From NCBI GenBank assembly GCA_009733775.1, contig WOGZ01000035.1, positions 124,001 through 188,000 on the forward strand: a stretch of 64,000 nt of DNA. Direction: 5' to 3'. This document shows positions 22,764 to 32,062 of the stretch, in pieces (the first letter of the stretch is position 1; every line of letters starts with the position of its first letter). Under the pieces are notes generated by a model. It did not search any database. It was not told the DNA's origin and worked only from the letters and a program-made list of their open reading frames with translations. A program made the position numbers and the translations under genes. This DNA comes from Alectoria sarmentosa. Taxonomy: Eukaryota > Ascomycota > Lecanoromycetes > Lecanorales > Parmeliaceae.

Positions 22764-24340
22764 TAAGGATGTGTGATGTCGCCCGAACCAACATTGTGCT
22801 TTTTAAACATCGTAAATCAAGCCAAGCCAGAATTCTCTCGCCCACGTTCCAACACCTGGCCTCAGTCCCAGATGTGTTCGCCATTGACTGCTCTGCAATT
22901 GGGAATACGGTCTGTTTGATTGGTGACTGTCCGCAGAGTTTCGCAATTCAATATGAGCCCAAAGTGTGATTCCTTCCTCGCAGACTACCCAAATCATTTG
23001 ACTTTGGATCGCACATGGAAATGTAAACACGTATTCATAATCTGAGGCGTGGGGACTATATAAAGTTGCTCCGCGAATTGAGCGGCGCCCAGTCTCGGAG
23101 GCGTTGTGGAGCATATCGAGAGCGCGTCGAAAATGGTAAAAGGGATAGTCTTTCAGTCTCCAGCTGCCGTCGCCCTCAGGGTAAGCATGAACGACGAGGT
23201 TGTGACCAGCACAGAAAAGCGGCTTCACTTGGCGTAGATCTGGCGACAGGTACCAATTGGGAACACAAAAAGTTAGACCACGACATGATTCCGGACTCAC
23301 GAGGCCAACCCAGGAAAGATGTTACTAGTCAAGCCAGCCGCCTGGACGAGAGCGCGAGACTCGCCTTTGTGGAAGGACAGAGACCATAAGTCCCAGATGA
23401 TTTGGAGAGAAAGTGGAAAACTTGCCTTTGTCTAAGGGCTGTGAATCGTAGACTTTCTAGGCGGTTGGAACTTTCATACTGGGGGATACAAACGAGCTGA
23501 ACGATTAGAAAGGGGATTTATCAAAGCAATTGTAGAAACACACGCTTCCGAGATCTGGATATCCGCATGTTGGCAACTACCTTTGAGCTAAGATCTGACC
23601 ATTTGCAATCATGCTTGCAAGGTTTACCAGGCTTCAGTCCCTCAGCAGATCTCGATATTTATCTATCAGTATGGCCACGACCCCTCACACGTTGGCCCTG
23701 ATTTCCGATTCTGGAGGAAGAGCATGTCGTGGGGAGAGCGGGGATGATGAGGTATTGCCGATGGAGAAAGGAGGAGGTACTGCGAAGGGAAGAACGTTGG
23801 AGGAGACGAACAAACAGATGTGTTTACTGGGATGAATTGGACCGAATTTGGGTAAAGCGTAGAGGAAGACATATCTGCTTTTCTCTCTCACCACATGCTC
23901 GCAGTTTGCGAATAATCAGAGAATAACATACCTAACTTCTGGTCTCGTGTTCGTTACGATTTTCTCAGTGAGCTCACGCGAGGATGGCGAATAGGACGCC
24001 TTAAGAACTTTATCCATTGGCGCTTGCTTTCTGGATATGCCACCAACGCCAAACTTGAGCATTCCACTCGAGGATGGCATTGAGCTGAAAATGGTAGCCG
24101 GAGCGCAGGGTCATCGAAGCCCTCATCGAGAGCGAGGTGTGTGTTTTAAGGGCCAGATTTCTAGAATTAATAATCCGATGCGTAGTCGGCGTCATGTCGA
24201 AGGTGCAATCCCTATCCAAGCCAAATCTGTTGCAATTTTTGCAGTTTTTCTGCTCGGCGTCAAATTGTCATGCATATGCAGGGGAACCGTAAATGCTCGG
24301 TTGCTCCAACAAGAACGCCCCAAGCGGTAGGTCAACGCCG
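22764..24340. other. Gene-poor region left of the transposon
   Basis: About 1.6 kb without a gene I can name. It contains one moderately long minus-strand frame (22803-23300) and a plus-strand frame starting MLARFTRLQSLSRSRYLS (23611) that resembles a mitochondrial presequence but soon loses coding character. It may hold decayed gene remnants next to the transposon. Confidence 0.45.
22803..23300 (-). CDS. Hypothetical ORF, 165 codons
   Basis: An open frame of 165 codons starting MSPESCRGLTFCVPNWYL, containing YPFYHFRRALDMLHNASETG and EYVFTFPCAIQSQMIWVV. I recognise no family, and no matching exon is evident on either side. Composition is protein-like but not distinctive. It could be a fragment of a decayed gene or chance. 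It lies convergent with the ZNF511-like gene. Confidence 0.25.
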   Translation of the reverse strand: MSPESCRGLTFCVPNWYLSPDLRQVKPLFCAGHNLVVHAYPEGDGSWRLKDYPFYHFRRALDMLHNASETGRRSIRGATLYSPHASDYEYVFTFPCAIQSQMIWVVCEEGITLWAHIELRNSADSHQSNRPYSQLQSSQWRTHLGLRPGVGTWAREFWLGLIYDV

Positions 24341-24348
24341 CGCTACTG
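24341..24348. repeat. 8-bp target-site duplication, left copy
   Basis: CGCTACTG immediately before the left transposon end. An identical copy follows the right end at 28527-28534. Eight-bp duplications are diagnostic of hAT insertion. Confidence 0.92.
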
Positions 24349-24363
24349 CTCTGTAGTCAAAAA

Positions 24364-24423
24364 AAAATCATAATCAGATTTAAATCAGATTATATAATCA
24401 GATTTAAATCTGATTATGATTTT
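24364..24423. repeat. Subterminal hairpin of the hAT element, left end
   Basis: Perfect 22-bp inverted arms (24364-24385 and 24402-24423) around a 16-nt spacer, built from ATCAGATT words. Probably a transposase-binding subterminal repeat cluster; that role is inferred. Confidence 0.85.
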
Positions 24424-24534
24424 CAGTTTCAAAAATCAGAAATAATCTGATTATGATTTTTGAATATAAAAATCAGATTATAATCTGATTTTTCTGATTT
24501 TTATAATTAAATATTAAAAATCAGAAATTTTTAT

Positions 24535-24592
24535 TAAAAATTCATAAAAATTCATAAAAATTCATAAAAATTCATAAAAATTCATAAAAAAC
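24535..24592. repeat. Tandem AAAAATTCAT repeat inside the hAT element
   Basis: About five consecutive copies of a 10- to 11-bp unit (AAAAATTCATA), with related copies again near 24745-24770. Confidence 0.85.
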
Positions 24593-25022
24593 TTAAAAAA
24601 ATAAATAAATATATATATTTTATATATTCATTATACTAACTTATATATTATGTTTTATTATATTTATTATTAAAATTAGTAAAAGATAATTATTTAAGTT
24701 TATTTTTATTAAAAAATCATCAAAAACCATAAAAGTTTATGAAAATTTATAAAAATTCATAAAAAATATTAAAAAATAAATATATATATATACTCTTTAT
24801 ACTTATTATATTAATTAATTTATTATATTACATTATGTTTGTTATTAAAATAATAAAAATCAATTAATTAAGTTTATTTTTATTAAAATTTTACTCAAAA
24901 ATCGAGATTTTTAAAAAATTAGAAAAAAAATAAAGAAGAAAAATTAGAAAAGATTGTAAATTGTATTATCTAGTATTATATACGGATATATATGTTGAAT
25001 ATATATCAAGGTTTCGAGTAAT

Positions 25023-27737
25023 TTACTCGATAGACGAATCTTCGTCATCGAATAAATCGTCGATATCGCTAATAACTCCCCAATTTTTCAATAACATAAT
25101 CCATTTAAACATTTCAGGAGTTAATCTATTACGTTTTTTCGTAATAATGTCACCTTCTATAAAGAAAATTCTTTCAAAAGGTTCGAAATTAGCGGGGATA
25201 GCGAGGTAAATTCGAGCGATTCGAATTAAAACTGGATAATTCTTATCGTTTTTCTTTCAATATTCGAGTGGTTTCATCTATTATATGTATATGATTAGTC
25301 AAAAAAATATTATATCATAATATTGAATACATATCGTCCAATGTGCAAGACTTTCTTTTATGAAATACTCTTCGATTTCGGATTTTTCGACTTCGACGTT
25401 TTGTGATTTATTTTGTTGAGAAAATATATCTTCGTCCATGTCATCGTCGGACACATCGTATAAATTCGAATCCGAATTATTTGATTGTGTGATCGAATTT
25501 TCAGTAGCCATTTCGCGTTTCGTTCTAATTAAATTATTAGTAAAAATTCTTTATTTTTTATAAAAAAAAATAGAAAAAAAATTCACTTACCTGTTGAATA
25601 ATACAATAAATGTATCAAATACCTGTTGACGTTCTCGTTGATCAAGACCGAAATCTTCAAATCGTTGATATTTGAATCGAGGGTCCATCATCAATCCAAA
25701 AAACGCATTTTGATAGATTTTTTGCCATCGATGAATATCGAATTTTGGAAACCATTTGTCGAGTTTTTGAATACCTCGATAACATGCATTTCGCAATACC
25801 GAATCCTAAAATTTTTGATTAATAACGATAATAATAATAAAAAGAAAAGAAAAAAGAAAAAGAAAAAAGAAAAAACTTACGATATTTGAATCTTCGTATT
25901 TATTTTTCAACTTTTTTCGAACGTTAAATACGTGTGAAAACACGTATTCAATAATTGAATAATTCGAGACTTGAAGGTAAATCGATGATTTGAGAAAAAT
26001 GTGCAATATATCGTAAATATTTGAAACATAAACGATTTTCGAAGGTGTAAGTCGAAGATTTTCTTTTTTTTCGAGTTTTTTGGATATATCGAGTGTAGTA
26101 TTGATTGCCGGATAAAGATTTAGATAATTGAAAAGAAGGTCGTGTGTAGAATTCCAACGAATATCTCGATCTATCGATATTATTAATAAGTTATAATTAA
26201 AAAAAATGATATTTATATAAAAACTTACCGAGTTTCAATGGATGTGGTTTTTCGATATCATGAGCTTGAATTTGTTGTTCCAATAAACGTCGATTTTCAG
26301 GTTGATATGTGAATATCGTAGAGAGAAGTCGAATTTTTCGAAAGGGATGTAAGGTTAAAAATTAATTATTTAATCATTTTCAAAAAAATAAATAAGAAAT
26401 AAATAAAAAATAACTTATCTCGAGTTAAATCAAATGATTCAACATTCAATTCAAGTGATTGACGATTGATATAATTCGTAATCTCTTGATCGTCTCGATT
26501 TGTCGGAAGTAACCAACTCACAACATCTCCGACAACGTTATTAAACGTATGGGCCACGCATTCGACATTATAAATATCAATATCGTATTGATATTTATAA
26601 TCGAGTCGAAATTGTTTTGCAAGAGACAAATTATTGCCAGCCTTATCGGTTGTGAATCTAAAAAGAAATTAAAACAAAAATCGAAAAAATCGAAAAAAAA
26701 TCGAATAATTAATCATTTTTAAAAAAACGAAAAAAAAATAAAAATAAAAAATAAATACGTACGTTTGGACCTTGTCTGAAATTCCAAAGGATTTTAAAAC
26801 ACCGTTTAAAATCTCTGCAAGATAAGCGGCGTTGTGAATTTCCGTAAGCAATTCCATACCGATAAGTCTGGAAATTAAATTCCAATCCTTATCGATATAG
26901 TGAATTGTAATCGCCATATATTCGTCTTGATTGTCGGTTTTCCAATAATCAAATGTGAGTGAAAAATTCGATTTGTGTTTGGAATGAATATCGAATAATT
27001 CGGATTTGATGATTTCGAAATTTTTGGTGAAAAGAATCGACATTGCGTTTCGGAGAGTTTTGTAATAAATCGCAGGTGCATCACTATAATAAATGTTGAT
27101 AAAAAGACATATAATAACATAAAAAAAATACAAAACTTACTTTCGACAATATCGAATCATATCTTTGAAAGATTTCGAACGAAGAGCTTGAAACGGAATA
27201 TTGTTTTCAAAGAAAAAATACAATACTTTATTCTTGAAACCCGAATCAATAAATTGCTCATTTAAAGCATTTTCAGAGAGTCTTTTTGTTAATCGTCCAT
27301 GTTGAGTGAAATGATCAAGGGAGGTTTGTATTTCGGGAACTAATTTTTTTAAATAATTAGAAAACGATTTACAAAAACAATTAAGTAAAAAAATTATAAA
27401 AAAATTTAAATGATAAAATACCTGATAATTGGGATCCCTTTTTGGTTTCTTTTTTGATCGAAATTGTAGGATGATTGGTGTGATAATGTGTGAAATAATT
27501 GCTGTAAGATTTTTGTGTGACTTTTTCGACTTTCGAATATCGACAACGTGTGCATTTGATTCGTTTCTAAAAAAAAAATTAATAAATAATATATGATAAT
27601 AATATAATACATACTTGACGATCCTTATCTACTTGAAAAGGAAGAAGTTCTTGTATGAAAAATCCGTGTTAAAAGATATATTCCTGATTTTCAATAGATG
27701 GTAATTGAAAATTGATGCCATACTTCGAGGAGGCCAT
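25023..27737 (-). pseudogene. hAT transposase gene, broken
   Basis: The start is placed at 27737 (MASSKYGINFQLPS). Exons in order: a BED-type finger (CTRCRYSKVEKVTQ...HYHTNH, near 27480-27580), the first catalytic region (SLTFDYWKTDNQDEYMAI, near 26940), the second (FTTDKAGNNLSLAKQF, near 26630, then CVAHTFNNVVGDVVSWL), a helical region with RWNST (near 26155), and the dimerisation domain ending IARIYLAIPANFEPFERIF, RNRLTPEMFKWIMLLKNWGV, SSIE (stop at 25023). In-frame stops interrupt expected coding at 27669-27671 (TAA) and 25257-25259 (TGA where the family usually has Trp). Hence a pseudogene, although most of the frame is well preserved. Exon borders are approximate. Confidence 0.8.
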
Positions 27738-28431
27738 TATTTTGACGAAAATGAGGTTTATTTTAACCCCAAATTTCAGCTATATATATAGCCGAAATTT
27801 GGGGCAAAAATAACGACTTTGAAAATTAGTCAAAAAATGTATAAGAGAGAAGAAAAATCTCGGCGAACGAAGATCTCATATAGTTCCCACACTAATCATC
27901 AACGCTATTCACGTCATAGACTGCTAAAAATAGAAATTTTGATATATTGATTATTTACATCGAATATAACTATAAATGATAAATTAAATAAATATTTATA
28001 TTATTATATACGAATTATTAGCGAGTTTTTAAATATTTCTTAAAATAGAAACTTAATATTCAATTATATATTCGTATATATATTTTTATATCATATATTG
28101 TTATTACTTTTTAATATATATATAAGTATATATAATTGAAATTTTTAAGTTTTTTTTTTCAAAAATATATTTTTATACGTTTTTTTAAAGAAATTTCTAA
28201 AAATAATAAGAAAAAATTAGAAAAATCGATTATAATTAATTTTATATTATATATTCTTATATATATTTCTATATTATATATTATCATTATCTTTTATTAT
28301 ATATATAAGTATATAAAATTAATATTATTAAGAATTTTTTTCAAAAATAGACTTTTATACGTCTTTTTGAGAAATTTCTAAAAATAGTATATAAAAATCA
28401 AAAAAATCAGATTTAATTGATTTTATAATCA

Positions 28432-28488
28432 TAATCATAATCAGATTATGATTTTTGTAATAAAAATCATAATCTGATTATGATTATC
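28432..28488. repeat. Subterminal hairpin of the hAT element, right end
   Basis: Perfect 26-bp inverted arms (28432-28457 and 28463-28488) around a 5-nt GTAAT loop, with the same ATCAGATTATGAT words as the left end. Confidence 0.88.
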
Positions 28489-28526
28489 AAGAAAAAAAAT
28501 CTGATTTTCTGATTTTTACTACAGAG

Positions 28527-28534
28527 CGCTACTG
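28527..28534. repeat. 8-bp target-site duplication, right copy
   Basis: CGCTACTG directly after the right transposon end, identical to 24341-24348. Confidence 0.92.
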
Positions 28535-31500
28535 CACCTACGACTTGGTGCATGTTGGGCGTTCTGGGCCTCGAGGGATTCGATTGAACATAATAAACAA
28601 AGTGATTTTTTGATTTCTCTTTGACCGCTTGTCCGCAAATGTCATGATTTTGATTTGCCCAACCTCCGCGCCGCCGCCGTCGAGCTCGAGGCCCGCATAA
28701 CGTGCCTGAGTGTAATCTGGGAGAAAAAATGAAATCTTGACAGGTAGGCACGTGAGACATGTACCTATTTAAGAGAACTTCGGAAGTTCACCACACCTTG
28801 GGTGAAAGTTCGGATAAAAATTTGATTCTTGAGAAGAAGATATCACTCAAAGAGGGTAGTACCAGATTATAAAAATGCCGACGGCAGCATTCCCACGCTC
28901 TTTTGAGACAATGGAAAGGTATGCAAATGCAGATGGCTTTGAAGAACCCACTTTCCTTTCGGTCTGTGTGCTTTCTGTCTATTGGCTCTCATAGATTTGG
29001 CGCAACTCGAAAGGAAGGTGGCGGAGACACGGCAGCGGCCCTCACCGTTGACCAAAGTCACTGCGCTGTTCGAGGCTCCACTTGCGTTATGGCTGCTCTC
29101 CTTCAGTCGAGATGCCATTAGACTTTGCTGCACGCAGTCAGATCGGGAGAATTGCGTGGGCACGAAGCATGCCTGTCCTTGACCGCCTCCTCGGGCTTGG
29201 CGATCCCATCACCAGAAGCCAGCGGAATTCAGCATGTGCTAATCAGACGGGATCGAGCCGTGCGGTTGCTTGCAGGGTGGAGAAATGCTACCTAATTGCA
29301 AGACGGAGCTGGACTCGGCGAGAGCATCTGTCTCTTGATTCACGAAACGACCAAGGTAACTAAGACACTAGCCTTCCAAATTGTTTTTGGGTGTTTCCAA
29401 GTTACTTTGAAGCAGCATCAGCAGGCATATCTATGCTGTGTTCGGAAGTCGCATAAATAATTAATTTTGTTTGATGGGTACGCCAATGAGAAGAAATGCC
29501 TCGTTGCAGACTTGCAGTAGGCCCAAAGCAAGCCTGAGGCCAACCTGTCAAACGATGTATGGAGTAGATTTGGTGCAGTCGATAACAGGCGTGCACGCTT
29601 GCATCAGATTGATTGAAGAGTGCATAATGAATAGGTAAAACGGTTTGAAGTTGCAGTGGCAGTGGCATGACAGACTTGCAGTAACAAAGGGAGTGGCAAA
29701 AAGAGGGCGTTGAAGGGTTGGTCTGATTGGAAGAGACGTGGCCAAAGGGAAGAGAGGAAAGGAGGAAACAAAGACAGCCTGCAGGATCTGACGTAAGTAG
29801 GCTCGGTAGACCTGCCTATATCAGCTGATCTTCCTTTGGGATTGGCTGAGCCTGAAGCATTGTCATGAGACTCCGATTGGGGGCCGAGAGGCACAATTTT
29901 TAGGTCGGTCGGTACATGGAGATGGTCTCCTAGTCACCTGTAGTCACACAACGCACGTCAAACTCTTCTCCATCTCATTAGCCCTTTTAATTTCTACCCG
30001 CGATCATGCGGTCGCAATTATGGCGGAGCATGACGATAGCATATTGATAGACGCCTGCGGCCTGTGCCTGGGAATGGGATTTGTTGGATTTGAAAGCATC
30101 GTGGAGAGGACAGCTGTCCTTGAACTAGGTAGGTAGGTATCTATTATTTGTTATCCATGTTGATAATTGAACGCTTTGACATGGAGCTTCAGAATCAGCG
30201 CTCATGAAGAATTAGTTGCATGAGGATTGGCATTCGGAGAGGTTGGGGTTGATGTATCACCAACAGATGCAAGCGAGTACCTTTTTTCTGCTGCAAGCCG
30301 GCAGATTATTATTATTATTATTTTTTCTTGTTCTTCTTTCAAACGTGAACCGCTCTTAAGTCTTATGTAAGCACTCTCAAACTTCCGTCTTCCCTTGAGG
30401 ACTTGAGACTTGAGAGGGGTCATAGAAGGCAAGCTGCATGAGCTAGCTCGCTCGATAAGCAAACAGCATTGAGCAGCGCTAAGCCTGCTGCATCGATTTA
30501 ATTAATGAAACTGATCACGCACCAACCAAAGCTCATGTTTTGCTAACCGCCTTGATCTTGGCTTCTCTATCTTTGTCTTAGTTACATGTTGTCCTGGACC
30601 TGAAAAGAAAGACGTGGAAACTGTGCCATGTCGGAAGTCAAAGAGGCGTATCCTTAGACTAGCCTGCTTTCATCCTAGCCGTAGTCAGGGTCTCTCTCGT
30701 TTGGACTGCGGACAACCAAAGTGTTGACATACTAGCGCAATTCCAACGCTATTCGCCATTCGGACTATCTCCCATAAACCTGTTGCTTCGTCCGAGCTTC
30801 ATCCCACTTCTCTCTCCTACTTCAGCAGCACCGTCAACCATGATCCTACTTCAAGCTCCATAAAACGTCATCATCAATGTTCTGATCCTGCCTGTCAATT
30901 CTCCCACGTCAGTCGTTGTTGTTGTTCGCCTTCTCTTTGTCTCGGTCTAATCGTCGCTCCCTCAACTCCATTCCTCGTCTGTCACCTACAGCAACAACTC
31001 AAGCTTCCGCCGAGATCCACCTCAATCAGCATCATCACGACAGAATCGAGTCATTTGATCCTCCTCTCCTTTTCGCCTTCACGCCATCTACTGGTCTTTC
31101 CTGCCTGAGACCTCCAGCAATTGAGTCACAACCACGTCTACTGTTGCCTTGAAACACGCCTGCCTGTGACCGAGTAACAGGACTCTGAACCTCCAACACA
31201 ACTCAATCGAAGGGACAAACCCATCTGACTCGCCAGACTTTGGCTTGTTCGAGGTCCAGGGAACAATCCTTCAAATACTCGCAGCTCAGCTGCAAGCTCT
31301 CGAATGCCAGCCCTCATCTGCCTCATTCAATCCACCGTATACTATATCTCTGACAGTCACCTGCAATACACGTCAACGCTCTCGGAGCGTCAATCCATCG
31401 TACGAACTTGCCTCCGCCGACTTCCATCAGGCCAGTAGCCTCTGGCCAAGTTCTCGATTTTACGACTATACGCAGCAACATACCCAGTCCCTAATTCGTC

Positions 31501-32062
31501 ACCTGTTGATCTTGGTCGACGTCCTCTCCTTCGCTTTGACAGCTATCCCTTCCATTCGACGCTCTCGCTACAACGATTCCAACCTAAGCCTTCAATAATC
31601 CGAATGTTAACGTAACGCCTTTTGAATCCTTTGCACGTACATACGCAACCTTCCACGATACCACACAGCGTCCGCTTATTTCCTTGATCGACACAAAGAA
31701 CCTATTCTTTTTACCCTGCACATGAGCCTCTGATAGAACGAGACGGAGTTTTTGGTCCATGAAAGGCGGGCGGAGCGTTTCATCCAGTACTTGCTTTTTC
31801 CAGTATAATCTTAAAGGTCGCTTCCAGTTTTTTGCGTACTGTCACGGTTCTTCAACATCGTCGACATAGTACGTCAGCCTGGGACCTGGTCTCCCCGAGC
31901 TATCACCACGCCACTACTTTCGTCAGGTGCTTCCACCTAAATTCGCAGACAACCTTTTCGTGTACTACTTACGTCAAAAGTCACCTCTTCGCCCTATCAA
32001 CAAGCTCTTCTCTTCGTCCGCCTTATATTCCTTTCCAGTTCAGTTGTTTGCTTCAAAAGGAG
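28535..32062. other. Long gene-poor region and leader of the Ksp1-like kinase
   Basis: No gene I can support between the transposon and the kinase. Simple repeats occur near 30130 (GTAGGTAGGTA) and 30306-30325 (ATT). From about 30700 the sequence becomes CT-rich, as in promoters and 5' leaders of filamentous fungi. Upstream ORFs, for example 117 codons at 31245-31598, would precede the kinase start if transcription begins there. Confidence 0.5.
30306..30325. repeat. (ATT)n microsatellite
   Basis: Six or so ATT units within intergenic DNA. Confidence 0.75.

Larger units (their letters stand above)
24349..28526 (-). mobile_element. hAT-superfamily DNA transposon, 4178 bp, complete ends
   Basis: A very AT-rich block with sharp composition borders. 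The outermost bases are CTCTGTAGT at the left and its reverse complement ACTACAGAG at the right, flanked by perfect 8-bp duplications of CGCTACTG. The inside of both ends is full of ATCAGAT/ATCTGAT words arranged as large hairpins. On the minus strand it carries an intron-containing transposase gene with a BED-type zinc finger and a C-terminal hAT dimerisation domain (25023-27737). The perfect target-site duplication points to a fairly recent insertion, but the transposase has in-frame stops, so this copy is probably mobilised only in trans, if at all. Confidence 0.92.

Noticed and set aside
23611..23835. 74-codon plus-strand frame with presequence-like start
   Set aside because: Downstream sequence loses coding character and no splicing rescued a recognisable protein; noted as a possible remnant only.
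31832..32062. Upstream in-frame extension of the Ksp1-like kinase
   Set aside because: The added 77 residues have no kinase or family character, and kinase homology begins directly after the ATG at 32063. Kept only as an alternative start.
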